A DNA stretch of 64,000 nt from Alphaproteobacteria bacterium (GCA_018401675.1 JAGYKM010000006.1:18792-82791), one strand, 5' to 3'; shown: positions 26,072 to 36,614, numbered from the stretch's first letter. Program-made: numbers and translations. Notes: generated by a model from the letters alone, not told the origin.

Positions 26072-28387
26072 ATGAATAGCTACAGAGTTCTTCCCCTGCG
26101 CGACATAATAGTTTATCCCCATATGATCGTACCTCTTTTTATTGGTCGGGCACAGTCTATTCATGCCATTGAGACGGCCATGCGGGAAGACAAGCAGATT
26201 CTTCTTGTGACGCAAAAAGCGGCTCTTGAGGATAACCCTAAACCCACAGATTTATATAAAGTTGGTGTTTTAGCTACGGTTTTGCAACTTCTCAAACTAC
26301 CTGATGGCACCGTTAAGGCGCTCGTTGAAGGAGAGAAGCGTGTTGAGATTAAAAGCTTTGATACTAACTATGAAAAAGAGGGGGAGGGTCTATTTGCTTC
26401 AGTTGAGGTCCTAGAAGACGTTATTGTGGGCGATCAAAAATTGGTACCTCTCCAAAGAGTGGTTTTGGCAGAGTTTTCTAATTACATTAAAGAAAATGGG
26501 AAAATTCCTGGGGAGGTTATTCAGACCGTTTCGCAAATCGAAGACCCATCAAAGTTTTCGGATGTGGTTTCTGGGTATATGAGCCTTCGCGTTAAAGAGA
26601 AACAAAAGTTACTGGAAGAGACTAGTGTATCGAAGCGGCTCCAAAAGATTCTTGAATTTATCGAAGCAGAAGCGAGTGCTCAGCAAGCGGAGCAGCGCAT
26701 TAGAAATCGAATAAAGAGACAAGTTGAAAAATCCCAAAGAGAATATTTCTTGAACGAGCAAATGAAAGCAATTCAAAAAGAGCTCGGAGATGGAGATGAA
26801 GGAAAATCAGATTTTGAAAGATTAGAAGAACGAATTAAAAAAACAAAATTAACCGCCCAAGCCGTAGAGAGAGTTGAAACAGAGCTGAAGCGCCTTAAAA
26901 ATATGAGCCCTCTTTCTGGCGAAGCGAGTATTGTGCGGAACTATATAGAGTGGATTCTTGACCTTCCATGGAAGCATAAAACAAAAGCGGCTATCGATTT
27001 GCTGAAGGCGAAAGACATATTAGACAAAGAGCACTATGGTTTGGAAAAGGTGAAGCAAAGGATTATTGAATTCTTGGCTGTTCAAAAACGCGTAGGGAAG
27101 GTCGGTGGGCAAATATTATGTCTTATTGGTCCCCCAGGTGTGGGAAAAACCTCTTTGGCCAAATCTATCGCTCAAGCGGCTGGCCGCAAGTATGTTCGTA
27201 TGTCTTTGGGCGGCGTGCGGGATGAGGCCGAAATTAGAGGTCATCGACGCACCTATATAGGTGCTTTGCCCGGAAGAATTCTTCAAGGCATGAAGAAGGC
27301 AGGGACATCTAACCCTCTTATGCTTCTCGATGAGATTGATAAGTTGGGCTATGATTGGCGCGGTGATCCTTCGTCAGCTCTTTTAGAAGTTTTAGATCCT
27401 GAACAGAACAGTGCTTTCAATGATCATTATATCGAATTAGATTATGACTTATCTGAAGTGATGTTTATTACTACAGCCAATACCTATGATATGCCTCAGC
27501 CCCTTCTCGATAGAATGGAGGTCATTCGTTTGTCAGGGTATACGGAAGAAGAAAAAGAAGAAATTGCCCTAAGTTATCTCATACCTCGGCAGATAAAGGC
27601 TCATGGGTTATCTAAAACAGAAATTTCTATTCCTCGGTCTATAGTGACCAAACTAATTCGTCACTATACGAAAGAAGCCGGTGTTCGTAATTTGGAAAGA
27701 GAGCTTGCGGCATTAGCGCGCAAAGCTCTGACAGAGATTATGGGTGGAGGTGAAAAGGCAATTACCATTACGGAGGAGCGGCTAGTTACCTATTTAGGCC
27801 AAGAGAAGTACCGCTATGGGGAAAAAGAGAAAACAGATCTAATTGGCGTAACTGCCGGACTTGCCTGGACAGAGTTGGGGGGTGATTTGTTAACGGTGGA
27901 GGCCGTAAAAACGCGAGGAAAAGGCAAGATACAGGCCACCGGCAAGTTGGGCGATGTTATGCAAGAATCGGTTCAGGCTGCTTTTAGTTATCTTCGCTCA
28001 AAAGCTGAGGTCTTTGGCATTGATGAGGCTGTATTTGATTCTGTTGATATCCATGTGCATGTGCCGGAAGGAGCTATTCCTAAGGATGGACCTTCAGCTG
28101 GCATCACTATATTTACGTCGCTGGCTTCTTTGATGACAGGTGTTCCTGTACGTCGAGACATTGCGATGACTGGTGAGATTACTTTACGGGGTCATGTGCT
28201 TCCTATTGGGGGGTTGAAGGAGAAATTATTAGCGGCCCAACGAGGTCAAATTAAAAAAGTCCTCATTCCAAGTGAGAATGAAAAGGATCTTTGTGATATT
28301 CCTGTCACTGTAAAGCAAGATCTGGAGATTATTCCTATAGCTAACGCTGACGAAGTTCTACTCCACGCCTTGAGTTCCAGGAGCTGA
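26072..28387 (+). CDS. lon: Lon ATP-dependent protease
   Basis: A 771-residue protease degrading misfolded and regulatory proteins. The N-terminal LAN domain starts [22 protein letters not shown], a coiled region follows (about residues 190-250), then the AAA+ module with Walker [10 protein letters not shown] and Walker [10 protein letters not shown]. The protease domain has the Ser-Lys dyad, Ser in [10 protein letters not shown] and Lys in [12 protein letters not shown]. The length is slightly short but complete. The start [11 protein letters not shown] fits the family; its ribosome-binding site is weak. A terminator lies 23 bases after the stop. Confidence 0.97.
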   Translation: MNSYRVLPLRDIIVYPHMIVPLFIGRAQSIHAIETAMREDKQILLVTQKAALEDNPKPTDLYKVGVLATVLQLLKLPDGTVKALVEGEKRVEIKSFDTNYEKEGEGLFASVEVLEDVIVGDQKLVPLQRVVLAEFSNYIKENGKIPGEVIQTVSQIEDPSKFSDVVSGYMSLRVKEKQKLLEETSVSKRLQKILEFIEAEASAQQAEQRIRNRIKRQVEKSQREYFLNEQMKAIQKELGDGDEGKSDFERLEERIKKTKLTAQAVERVETELKRLKNMSPLSGEASIVRNYIEWILDLPWKHKTKAAIDLLKAKDILDKEHYGLEKVKQRIIEFLAVQKRVGKVGGQILCLIGPPGVGKTSLAKSIAQAAGRKYVRMSLGGVRDEAEIRGHRRTYIGALPGRILQGMKKAGTSNPLMLLDEIDKLGYDWRGDPSSALLEVLDPEQNSAFNDHYIELDYDLSEVMFITTANTYDMPQPLLDRMEVIRLSGYTEEEKEEIALSYLIPRQIKAHGLSKTEISIPRSIVTKLIRHYTKEAGVRNLERELAALARKALTEIMGGGEKAITITEERLVTYLGQEKYRYGEKEKTDLIGVTAGLAWTELGGDLLTVEAVKTRGKGKIQATGKLGDVMQESVQAAFSYLRSKAEVFGIDEAVFDSVDIHVHVPEGAIPKDGPSAGITIFTSLASLMTGVPVRRDIAMTGEITLRGHVLPIGGLKEKLLAAQRGQIKKVLIPSENEKDLCDIPVTVKQDLEIIPIANADEVLLHALSSRS

Positions 28388-28409
28388 CAATCCTCTTAAC
28401 TTATTCAAG

Positions 28410-28434
28410 AAAAAAGCCTAAAGAGGCTTTTTTT
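28410..28434 (+). terminator. Rho-independent terminator after lon
   Basis: AAAAAAGCCT, loop AAAG, AGGCTTTTTTT: a short symmetric stem with a T run, directly after the lon stop. Confidence 0.88.
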
Positions 28435-28530
28435 AAGAGTGGGCTATGACTTATCCTGATCGAATTGCCGATAAGGTGGTGAAAAGCGGGTAAATGGTGG
28501 GGAAAATAGGCAATGGGTGCACTTTGGGCG

Positions 28531-28559
28531 TTGACGAACATTTTTTAGTCCCTTAGTAT
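28531..28559 (+). promoter_or_regulatory. Sigma-70 promoter of the HU gene
   Basis: TTGACG at 28531-28536 and TAGTAT at 28554-28559 with a 17-base spacer stand about 48 bases before the HU start. Together with the lon terminator this makes the HU gene a separate transcription unit. Confidence 0.7.
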
Positions 28560-28606
28560 CATGAGAAATGTTCTTCTATTACTTACAACATATGAGGGGA
28601 TTGAAC

Positions 28607-28879
28607 GTGAATAAAACTGATCTAATTACTTCTGTTGCACAAGCAGCAGGTCTTACGAAGTCAAGCGCAACTAAGGCAGTTGACGGCGTATTCGATGCGA
28701 TTACATCGTCCTTGAAAACAGGACAAGAAGTAAGGCTCGTAGGCTTTGGTACTTTTACCGTAGCGGCCCGAGCAGCCACTGAGGGACGTAATCCTCGTAC
28801 TGGTGAAAAAATTAAGATTCCTGCGTCAAAGCATCCTAAGTTTCGTCCAGGAAAAGCTCTTAAAGAGGCTGTTAACTAA
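28607..28879 (+). CDS. hupB: DNA-binding protein HU
   Basis: A 90-residue nucleoid protein that bends DNA as a dimer. NKTDLITSVAQAAGLTKSSA opens the family pattern; VGFGTFTVAARAATEGRNPRTG is the HU signature with the DNA-binding arm, and KFRPGKALKEAVN ends it. The GTG at 28607 is preferred: it yields the standard N-terminus and has GAGGGG 6 bases before it. The longer frame opening at 28568 adds residues foreign to the family. The position after lon is the usual proteobacterial order. Confidence 0.95.
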   Translation: MNKTDLITSVAQAAGLTKSSATKAVDGVFDAITSSLKTGQEVRLVGFGTFTVAARAATEGRNPRTGEKIKIPASKHPKFRPGKALKEAVN

Positions 28880-29032
28880 GACACTACCCATTATCCGATG
28901 CCACTCAGATTTCGTTTCCTTTCAGAAGTCTTATTTGTGTATGCAAATGACTGCTCTGGAGGAGATGAACAGAGTGGCTTCTTCTTTGGAAGCTTAAAAA
29001 GTGAGATTACTTGATTTCGTAGTTGGGGAGAT

Positions 29033-30178
29033 ATGGATACGCCCTATACTTTGATAGAAAGTCAGAACCAACTCAATGAGGCTGAAGAAACACTTCTTAC
29101 TCAAAAAGTTGTTGCCCTAGATACGGAATTTAAGCGTACCAATACTTACTGGCCTAAACTTGGCTTAGTCCAGGTGTGTTGGGGCCAAACGCCCATATTG
29201 ATAGACCCTTTGAAAAAAGATATATGTTATAAATCATTTTTTCGAGCGCTATCTCGTCCGGATCTTCTAAAAATACTCCATGCCCCTTATGAAGATATTG
29301 AAGTTTTGATGCCTTATGTGGGCATGCATTTAGCTCCCATATTTGATACTCAGCTTGCCAGTGCATTTTGTGGGCTCGGAGAAAATACGGGGTATGAACT
29401 TTTGGTCAATACCTTAATGGGTATTCAAGTCTCAAAAGGATGTCAAAAATCAGAGTGGATCCATCGCCCTCTTTCCCAAACTCAGATGAATTATGCAGCC
29501 CAAGACGTTCTTTACCTCATTCCTATTTACAAGGAACTGGAGTCACGTTTGAGATCTTTAGAAAGATTTTCATGGTTTGAGCAGGAAGTTCTTGGTCAGT
29601 TTGCTCCAGGTTTTCTGGAGGAGAGAAGAGGGCGCTTGCCTAAAAAACTTTCTTTTCAGACGCGAGATTCTACCGTGAAACAGACCCTGCGCCAAATTAC
29701 CAGCGCAGCGTGTTTATGGAGAGAATCTGAAGCGCAACGTCGTAATCTTCCGAGGAAATGGGTACTTAGCGATTCCGAAATGACCTATTTAGTAGAAAAT
29801 CGTCATATGGATATTCATGAGCTTACTAAAAATCCTCGAATGAGCCGTCTTGTGGAGGAAGGCAATCTTCCCCATATCCAGAATCATTTTAAAACCCTAT
29901 CAGGAATACCAGTGCCAGCTAGTATCGTCTTATCTTCACAAGACCAAATTAGGCTCGACTCTTTAAAATCTCTTCTTTATAAAGAATCTCAACAAATGAG
30001 CCTTCCGCCATCATTAATCGCGAAAAATGAGGATTTACTGGAGTTACTACAGCCAGATTGTGGTGAAAAAATTCCAAAACTCTTGAAAGGATGGCGTAAC
30101 GAGGCATTTGGAAGTAAGGCACTAAGCTTTTTATCAGAAGAAAAAACCTCTTCTGAGCACTATTCTTTTCATATATGA
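29033..30178 (+). CDS. rnd: Ribonuclease D
   Basis: A 381-residue 3'-5' exoribonuclease acting in tRNA and stable-RNA maturation. The DEDDy residues are in ALDTEFKR (Exo I), HAPYEDIEVL (Exo II) and the Exo III block MNYAAQDVLYL. HRDC-like helical segments follow. The length is normal for the alphaproteobacterial form. It stands about 150 bases after HU on the same strand and is followed within 20 bases by the broken permease gene. Confidence 0.93.
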   Translation: MDTPYTLIESQNQLNEAEETLLTQKVVALDTEFKRTNTYWPKLGLVQVCWGQTPILIDPLKKDICYKSFFRALSRPDLLKILHAPYEDIEVLMPYVGMHLAPIFDTQLASAFCGLGENTGYELLVNTLMGIQVSKGCQKSEWIHRPLSQTQMNYAAQDVLYLIPIYKELESRLRSLERFSWFEQEVLGQFAPGFLEERRGRLPKKLSFQTRDSTVKQTLRQITSAACLWRESEAQRRNLPRKWVLSDSEMTYLVENRHMDIHELTKNPRMSRLVEEGNLPHIQNHFKTLSGIPVPASIVLSSQDQIRLDSLKSLLYKESQQMSLPPSLIAKNEDLLELLQPDCGEKIPKLLKGWRNEAFGSKALSFLSEEKTSSEHYSFHI

Positions 30179-30194
30179 GATTTTGGAGATCATG

Positions 30195-31514
30195 ATGATG
30201 TCGTCCTCAAAGGTGGGATTTTTTAGCCTCACGTGCTTGGTTATTGGCAATCTCATTGGAACTGGCATCTTTATTCTCCCCACTCTAATGGGGCCATTAG
30301 GGGGGCTAGGGATTGTCGGATGGATGATGACCGCCTGTGGGGTCTTGAGTATGGCTCTTATATTCGCTCGTCTGGCTTCTAAAATCCCCCGAGAAGGGGG
30401 TATTTATGCATATACCAAAGAAGGGTTAGGCGACTATTTAGGTTACCAGGTGGCTTGGAATTACTGGGTGGGGGTATGGACTGGTAATGCGGCAGGCTTA
30501 ATCGCCATTCCAGCATATTTATCTTTGCTTTTTCCCAATTTGCCCCAGCTGCCCATGTTTGCTTTTATCATGGCCATGCTTATCCTATGGGGGTTGGTTC
30601 TCGTTCAAGCCTTTGGGATTCAGCAAGCCGCCTTATTGCAAAATATTTTTACCATTATAAAAATTGTTCCTCTCATTCTTATTCCCCTAAGTTGTGTATT
30701 TTTTGTTTCAGCTTCCCATTACCAATGGGCTCCTATTGGGATAGGCTGTGGATCCTCTTGAAGCGATTATGACCGCTGTATTACTAAGTATGTGGGGTTT
30801 TATCGGTATTGAATCCCAGCCACCATTCCAGCCGATGAGGTCTTGCACCCTCAAAAAAATATTCCCAGGGCAACTTTGTTGGGCACACTTATTACTGTAT
30901 GTCTTTATCTGTTGGGTATTTTGATTCTTACGGGCGTACTAGGGCCTCAAGGATTGGGATTCTCCCCTCACCTTATGCAAGCGCGGCTGGTCTCATTTTG
31001 ACGGCATTCCAGGTAAGATGCTTATGGGAATTGTAACGGTATTCACAATTTTTTTCTGCCGTGGGGTGTATTAATGGACAAATGGTTGTCAGGCCCCCCA
31101 AATACCCTACGCCGCAAGCCAAGATAGTTATTCCCCAAGATCTTTTCTAAGGGGTTTTATAGGGGAACGCCCTTGGTAAGCCAGATCATTAGCAGTTTAT
31201 TGATCTCAGGGTTATTATGGCTAAGCCAAACAGAATCTTTCGTTCATCAGTATATTTTATCGTGAAAATCTCCACCCTAGCCATGATGATTAGTTATATC
31301 TGTCCCCTTATAGCTTCTTTCATTCTTTTAAAAAATTAATGCTCAAAAGGTTTAAAGTAGCTTTTTTGCTTTGCTGGGAATTGGTTTTATTATTGTTATA
31401 ATGGCCGTGACGGGAAGAGATGCTTGGTTATTAGAGCTAGGATTTGTGGGAATAACGACTGTTTTGTTTTTCTTACAGAAAAGACAACGAAGTTCAAGTC
31501 TCAAGGAACAATAG
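30195..31514 (+). pseudogene. APC-family amino acid permease, broken by several indels
   Basis: An amino acid/polyamine/organocation transporter. The N-terminal part is intact (GNLIGTGIFILPTLMGPLGGLG, the family helix I, and PREGGIYAYTKEGLGDYLGY) up to a stop at 30759-30761. Beyond that, frame changes recover expected family sequence: MWGFIGIES, then ATIPADEVLHPQ in another frame, LITVCLYLLGILILTGVLGP, GIPGKMLMGIVTVFT, and a C-terminal stretch from GRDAWLLELGFVG to the TAG at 31512-31514. At least five indels are needed. The true start is one of the ATGs at 30195/30198, after GGAG. It is either a pseudogene or a poorly resolved sequence. Confidence 0.82.
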
Positions 31515-31867
31515 ACATTCCTTGGTCATGGGGATGTCGTAGCCAGATTGCATATTTAGGCTTTCCTGATGAGAAGGCTCGTTGTTAACCTCTCTTCAGT
31601 GTTCTCCTTTCGTTTTAGTTCTTGAGACTCGATAGTTATTAAATCTAAAGTCTTATTGCCACCGTATAACCATGGAGTGAACAAACTATTAGAAGAACAT
31701 CTATTCCGGTTCAAGGATGTCTTGAGAAGTGCCTATAGCTAGTTCTGAATAAATATAAGCGGTCCATTTTCTCACCAGAATTAAGGAAAAACAAATGAAA
31801 AGAGATCTTTCTTAAGGGAGAGTTTGGGTTAGGGCTCAGTAGGTATCATCAGATCAACAATCCTTTC
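31515..31867. other. Gap between the permease remnant and gshA
   Basis: About 350 bases between two convergent genes. No frame, RNA gene or intrinsic terminator with a proper T run was recognised. Confidence 0.4.
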
Positions 31868-33205
31868 TCATGAAAAAGGAGAAACGGATCGAGAACCGTC
31901 AAGAAATAAATCTTGATCCTTGTTTTGAGATAACTCCGACCACTGGGAAAGTAACTGCTGAGCGAGAGATCTCTTCACTGGGTCTGTTTGCTCCAAACGG
32001 CGTTTTGTAGGTTTTAGGAATAGGCTTTCATTGTCCCACGTGGGATTGGCTTTGTGACGTAGGTCTAAGCCCTCTTCCGATAAAGCCAAAAGGTCTTTAA
32101 TCATACCTATAATTGGTTTTCCTTTTAATAAAGTTTCCATCCCAGACTGTGGGGTAACCGTCTGGAGATGCTCCCAATCATTGGGTGAAAGAGAATCTGC
32201 AATTTGGGCGGCTTTATTTAACACGGAATGTTCATACAAAATTCCAGTCCAAAAGGCAGCAGGGGCCATAATTTCATCATAGGGCAAGGCATCAGTGCCT
32301 CTTATTTCAATAAATTGCTTCACTCTCACATCAGGAAAAATAGTAGACGTGTGGTAAACCCACGCTTCGTGTAAAAATTCACTAGGTTTGTTGTCAGCGA
32401 GGTAATGAGACCTAAAGGATTTTCCGTGGGCATCCAAGAAGGTGTCACCTTGGGAGATAAAGAACATGGGCGCATCTAAAAGATAATCCACATAATCTTG
32501 AAAAGTGAACCTAGGGTTCCGCATAAAACGAGGCGTTCCCGTACGCACAGATTCCATCTGAGTCCAAATGTGGTTTCGATACCCTAAGAATCCTGAAGGG
32601 CGACGCTTTCGTATAGGGGAATTTTGAAATAAAGCTGCTACGAGTGGTTGTAAAGTAGCCACTGTGGATACTTTTAAGGCCATATCCTCTTCACTAGAGT
32701 AATCCAAACTTACTTGAATGCTGGCGGTTTTAAGCATCATTTCAAGACTGATGGGATTATGTTTTCTCCAATAAGACGCCATGTGGGTATAGCGTGGCTT
32801 GGGGATAAAAGGTACGTGGTCGGATACAGGATCATACCCCAAGGCTATGGGACAAATATCCAGTTCATTTGTAATCGAATTTAATTCGGATAAATAACGA
32901 GTTAAGTCATTAAAGACCTTGTGAAGACACGTATGAGGGGCTCCAGAAAATTCCAGCTGACCTCCAGGCTCTAAGGTGAGGGTTGACCCTTCTTTTTTAG
33001 CACCCAGGAGGAGACCTTTTTCATATACGCCTTCCCACCCTAAAGGGAGAAACCGGTTGAGAACGTGAGCTAAACCCTGATATTCATCATAAGTTACGCG
33101 CTGAAAAGAGGCTCTGTGGAATAAAAAAAGCTCTAGTTCGAGCCCGATCTTATGAAAACGAGACGATTTTATGCCTTCTTGAAAGTAGTTTTTAAAATCA
33201 CTCAT
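31868..33205 (-). CDS. gshA: Glutamate-cysteine ligase
   Basis: A 445-residue ligase of the alphaproteobacterial/plant type, catalysing the first step of glutathione synthesis. Typical blocks are GLELELFLFH (start of the GCS2 domain), LTLEPGGQLEFSGAPH, the Cys-site region KTASIQVSLDYSSEEDM, GFLGYRNHIW and FIEIRGTDALPYDEIMAPAAFWTGILY. Length matches the family. The ATG at 33205 opens MSDFKNYF, as usual. rsmE lies immediately upstream on the same strand, an order often seen in alphaproteobacteria. gshB is not in view. Confidence 0.93.
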   Translation of the reverse strand: MSDFKNYFQEGIKSSRFHKIGLELELFLFHRASFQRVTYDEYQGLAHVLNRFLPLGWEGVYEKGLLLGAKKEGSTLTLEPGGQLEFSGAPHTCLHKVFNDLTRYLSELNSITNELDICPIALGYDPVSDHVPFIPKPRYTHMASYWRKHNPISLEMMLKTASIQVSLDYSSEEDMALKVSTVATLQPLVAALFQNSPIRKRRPSGFLGYRNHIWTQMESVRTGTPRFMRNPRFTFQDYVDYLLDAPMFFISQGDTFLDAHGKSFRSHYLADNKPSEFLHEAWVYHTSTIFPDVRVKQFIEIRGTDALPYDEIMAPAAFWTGILYEHSVLNKAAQIADSLSPNDWEHLQTVTPQSGMETLLKGKPIIGMIKDLLALSEEGLDLRHKANPTWDNESLFLKPTKRRLEQTDPVKRSLAQQLLSQWSELSQNKDQDLFLDGSRSVSPFS

Positions 33206-33248
33206 TAAAAGTCCTCTGATCTTACTATTTATTAACTCTAATAAATAA

Positions 33249-33965
33249 CTAGATGTGGAAGCCCATATAGAGAGAAATAGCCATAATAGCTGCCGTTTCT
33301 GCTCGTAAGATGTTCTCTCCTAAGCTGGCTATTTCAGCACAAGAGTGTGCTTTTATAAGATCTTTTTCCCGAGAAGAAAAACCACCTTCTGGCCCAATGA
33401 GGATGCATTGGGTTTTGGGGTGCTTCTTGAGAGTTGTTAACAAAGGTGGTGCCTCAGAACGCTCTAGGCAGACAAAGTAGGGCTCCGAGCGAGTCTCTAG
33501 AAATTCGTCTAGGGTTTGGCTCGGGTGAAACTCAGGAATAAAAAGACGTTCTGACTGCTCTACAGCTTCGATAGACCGGTACTCTAAACGTTCAATATTG
33601 ATCATGCTAGGTACAGTATGATCGCTAAAGAGGGGATAAAAAGAGGTCACGCCTAATTCAGTAGCTTTTTCAATCAGAATGCCTAAGCGCTCTCCTTTGA
33701 GTACTGAAAAAGCAAGGCATAACTCTTTTTGATCTGAAGCTTCTCTATGAAGGGTTTCGATGGAAAGTGAAACAATTCTTTTTTGGATGGCGGTGATTTG
33801 AGCTGAAAACTCCCCATCTGTGTTATTGAATAAATAAAGAACATCGCCTGGACTTCGGCGCATGACGTTGACGATATAATGACTTTGGCGAGGAGTAAGG
33901 TTGAGAACAGCCCCCTTTTTTAATGGATCTGGGATATAAAGTCGTAGAGCAGGGCGAGTTGTCAT
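33249..33965 (-). CDS. rsmE: 16S rRNA (uracil-1498-N3)-methyltransferase
   Basis: A 238-residue SPOUT methyltransferase that methylates U1498 of 16S rRNA. The N-terminal PUA-like domain (RLYIPDPLKKGAVLNLTPRQSHYIVNVMR) precedes the SPOUT domain with LIEKATELGVTSFYPLFSDHTV and the knot motif LIGPEGGFSSREKDLI, then LGENILRAETAAIMAIS. All are diagnostic and the length is normal. It is divergent from ubiA and lies upstream of gshA. Confidence 0.96.
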   Translation of the reverse strand: MTTRPALRLYIPDPLKKGAVLNLTPRQSHYIVNVMRRSPGDVLYLFNNTDGEFSAQITAIQKRIVSLSIETLHREASDQKELCLAFSVLKGERLGILIEKATELGVTSFYPLFSDHTVPSMINIERLEYRSIEAVEQSERLFIPEFHPSQTLDEFLETRSEPYFVCLERSEAPPLLTTLKKHPKTQCILIGPEGGFSSREKDLIKAHSCAEIASLGENILRAETAAIMAISLYMGFHI

Positions 33966-34033
33966 TGGAATTCCTCACTAAATAGATTATTGTTCATTAA
34001 TTTTTACCCTCAGACTCTACTTGATAAGGTGCT

Positions 34034-35017
34034 ATGAACACAATCCCAAAACGTCATCCCCAGGGCAGGACTCATATTCGTAAATTTGAAAGTCAGCATT
34101 CCAAGGCAGTGGATAAGCTTAAGGTCTACGGGACGCTTATGAGGCTACCCAGACCTATTGGTATCTATCTTCTATTTTGGCCCGGATTATGGGGATTATT
34201 AGCTGGAGCCTATCCCCAGTTACCCCAGCTTTTTATGATCATTTTGTTTGGCATGGGCGCCGTGTGCATGAGAGGATTCGGATGTGTGATCAATGACTTA
34301 TGGGATTTGCCTTTGGATGGGTTTGTGGCTCGAACTCAAAAACGCCCTTTGGCCACCCATTTACTAAGGACACAAGAGGCCTTTATTTTGGCAGCTATAT
34401 TGGGCCTTGCTTCTTTTGGCATTTTACTTAGTTTTAACAAAACGGCTATTCTAGTGGGACTCCTGGTGGTTCCACTTGTTCTTATCTATCCCTATATGAA
34501 ACGCGTCACCTTCTGGGCCCAAGGGGTGTTAGGCATCACCTTCTCTTGGGGTGTTCTTTTGGGATGGGTGTGTGAAAATACAAGTCCGAGAGTCGGTGCT
34601 CTAATATGTTTGTATGGGGCCTCAGTTTTATGGGTGGTAGCCTATGATACTCTCTATGGATGGCAAGATATGGAAGACGATGCTCTTTTGGGGCTTAAAT
34701 CTACCTCCCTTCTATGGAAAAAATTTCCTAAAGGATTTCTTTCAGTCCTCTATGGGTCGAGTTTAATTCTTTTTGTATTTTTTGGTTTTTTGCAAAATCG
34801 AGGTATTATTTTCTATGGAACTCTGGCAAGTATAGGTCTATATTTCTTTTGGCAAGTGTCCCAGGTGGATATTAAAAATGCCACGGCTTGTCTTAGGGCT
34901 TTTAAGTCGGCCAATTGGGCACAAGGGCTTTTAGCTTTTGGTCTTCTTTTTGATGCTATCAACAAGGTGAGCGTTAATGACCTTATCTCATACTTTATCC
35001 AAACAACGGCTTCATGA
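34034..35017 (+). CDS. ubiA: 4-hydroxybenzoate polyprenyltransferase
   Basis: A 327-residue membrane prenyltransferase joining a polyprenyl chain to 4-hydroxybenzoate in ubiquinone synthesis. The first Asp-rich motif is NDLWDLPLDGFVARTQKRPL, the second YDTLYGWQDMEDD; both Mg-diphosphate sites are intact. Eight or nine hydrophobic helices fill the rest. About 35 residues before the first helix (HIRKFESQHS) are an extra hydrophilic N-terminus. The 3' end overlaps pmbA by 41 bases, suggesting coupled translation. With ubiG it supports aerobic ubiquinone respiration. Confidence 0.95.
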   Translation: MNTIPKRHPQGRTHIRKFESQHSKAVDKLKVYGTLMRLPRPIGIYLLFWPGLWGLLAGAYPQLPQLFMIILFGMGAVCMRGFGCVINDLWDLPLDGFVARTQKRPLATHLLRTQEAFILAAILGLASFGILLSFNKTAILVGLLVVPLVLIYPYMKRVTFWAQGVLGITFSWGVLLGWVCENTSPRVGALICLYGASVLWVVAYDTLYGWQDMEDDALLGLKSTSLLWKKFPKGFLSVLYGSSLILFVFFGFLQNRGIIFYGTLASIGLYFFWQVSQVDIKNATACLRAFKSANWAQGLLAFGLLFDAINKVSVNDLISYFIQTTAS

Positions 35018-36323
35018 TCTTCTGGTCTCGGCACAAGCACAAGGTGCTGACGCAGCTGATGTGGTCTATGCCTCAGGCATATCTCTCAACTATCGCGTTC
35101 GAAATCAACGGGTTGAACATGTGGAGCGAGCTGAGGGGGGTGAAATAGGCCTCAGGGTTTTTCTAGGCAAAAAACAAGTGGTGGTATCCTCAGGGGATAC
35201 CTCTGAAGAGGCTCTTAAGCAGCTTATTGCTCGAGCCATGGAAATGGTACGAGCGGTCCCCGAAGACCCCTTTTGTGGGTTGGCTTCACCGGAACAACAA
35301 GTCGACTTTATCTCAGAGGTAGAGTCATGTGATGAGAATCCTGATGACGACGCTGTCTTGCTAGCTCGGGCCACTGAGGGCGAAGCAGCTGCTATGTCCA
35401 TCCCAGGAGTTTCTGGCTCAGAGGGAGCTGATGCGTCCTATGGTCGAGGTCATTCTCTATGGATGAATACCAATGGGTTTTATGGAGAAAATAAAGATTC
35501 CATGAGAAGTCTTTTTGTTTCAGTGCTGGCTACAAGTAAAGGAGAGATGGAGCGAGATTACGATGCGACCCAAGCTGTTTTTGCCCAAGATCTCAAATCA
35601 CCTTCATTGGTGGGTCGCTTGGCGGGTGAACGGGCGGTAAAGCGATTGGGTGGAAAACGTGTGCCATCTTGCAAGTTGCCCGTCATTTTCGACCCTCGTG
35701 AGAGTGGGTCTTTACTGGGGCACCTTGCCTCAGCTATTAATGGAGCTTCACTGGCCCGAGGTGTGAGTTTTTTAAAAGAACAAATGGGAAAATCTCTGTT
35801 TAATGACTCTATGCAGGTCTGGGATGATCCTTTTCGGTCCAGAGGGATGCGTTCTCGGAGTTTTGATGCCGAAGGAATTGCCACGCGCAAACGCCGTATT
35901 ATTGAAGATGGCATACTGGCTTCTTGGATACTAGACTTAAGAACAGCTCGTCAGTTGGGGCTGGAGACCACCGGCCATGCCGTGCGTTCTCCTTCAAGCA
36001 TTCCCCATCCATCGGTGAGTAATTTTTATCTTGATCCTGGCAGTATATCCCCGAAAGATCTGTTGGGTTCCGTTAAAAAAGGCATATATGTCACCGAATT
36101 AATTGGTGACGGTGTGAGTATGACTACCGGGGATTACAGCCGAGGAGCGGTGGGGTATATGATTGAAAATGGTGAGCTAACCTTTCCTATCAATGAGATT
36201 ACTATTGCTGGTAATTTGATAGATATGTTTGCGCATATGGTGGCTTGTGATGATTTGGTTTTCCAATATGGTATTGATGCGCCTACCTTGATGGTTGAAG
36301 AAATGACCATTGCTGGTGATTAA
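34977..36323 (+). CDS. pmbA: TldD/PmbA-family metalloprotease, PmbA subunit
   Basis: The 448-residue partner of TldD in the TldD-TldE protease, which processes modified peptides and unfolded proteins. Family blocks are GADAADVVYASG, RVEHVERAEGGEIGLRVF, KLPVIFDPRESGSLLGHLASAINGAS, SRSFDAEGIATRKR and GDGVSMTTGDYSRGAVGYMIENGEL. PmbA subunits lack the HExxxH zinc motif, as here. The ATG at 34977 lies inside the end of ubiA (41-base overlap). tldD is not in the window. Confidence 0.92.
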   Translation: MTLSHTLSKQRLHDLLVSAQAQGADAADVVYASGISLNYRVRNQRVEHVERAEGGEIGLRVFLGKKQVVVSSGDTSEEALKQLIARAMEMVRAVPEDPFCGLASPEQQVDFISEVESCDENPDDDAVLLARATEGEAAAMSIPGVSGSEGADASYGRGHSLWMNTNGFYGENKDSMRSLFVSVLATSKGEMERDYDATQAVFAQDLKSPSLVGRLAGERAVKRLGGKRVPSCKLPVIFDPRESGSLLGHLASAINGASLARGVSFLKEQMGKSLFNDSMQVWDDPFRSRGMRSRSFDAEGIATRKRRIIEDGILASWILDLRTARQLGLETTGHAVRSPSSIPHPSVSNFYLDPGSISPKDLLGSVKKGIYVTELIGDGVSMTTGDYSRGAVGYMIENGELTFPINEITIAGNLIDMFAHMVACDDLVFQYGIDAPTLMVEEMTIAGD

Positions 36324-36395
36324 GCAAGAGGGGAGGATGTTTTTTGTAGAACACTTATCCTATGTAATTCAAAAGAAGACGACAGGAGAAGGACA

Positions 36396-36536
36396 ATGAG
36401 ATTTTGCCAATGGATTCTGGTTATTTTTTCTATGGTGGGCTTAGAGGCTTGTGGGAAGAAGGCTGATTTAGATTATCCGAGCTCAAAAGACAGCGGTACA
36501 AATAATGCGTCTTCTAACCAAGCTGAGGCCGGGTAG
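36396..36536 (+). CDS. Tiny LptM/YifL-like lipoprotein
   Basis: A 46-residue lipoprotein with a strong ribosome-binding site (AGGAGAAGG). The sequence is a signal peptide ending in LEAC, then CGKKADLDYP, which fits the LptM pattern CGxKGPLxxP apart from the AD in place of GP. LptM is a small outer-membrane lipoprotein that helps mature the LptD translocon; the match is short, so function is inferred. The remaining 28 residues are Ser/Asn-rich. It sits between pmbA and rpiB on the same strand. Confidence 0.72.
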   Translation: MRFCQWILVIFSMVGLEACGKKADLDYPSSKDSGTNNASSNQAEAG

Positions 36537-36614
36537 TTGTGGATGGCTTCTATTTGGAATGTAATTGAGGTCTTGGCGTCAAGAAAATGAGGATTCCCTT
36601 TAAGGAGAATAAAA

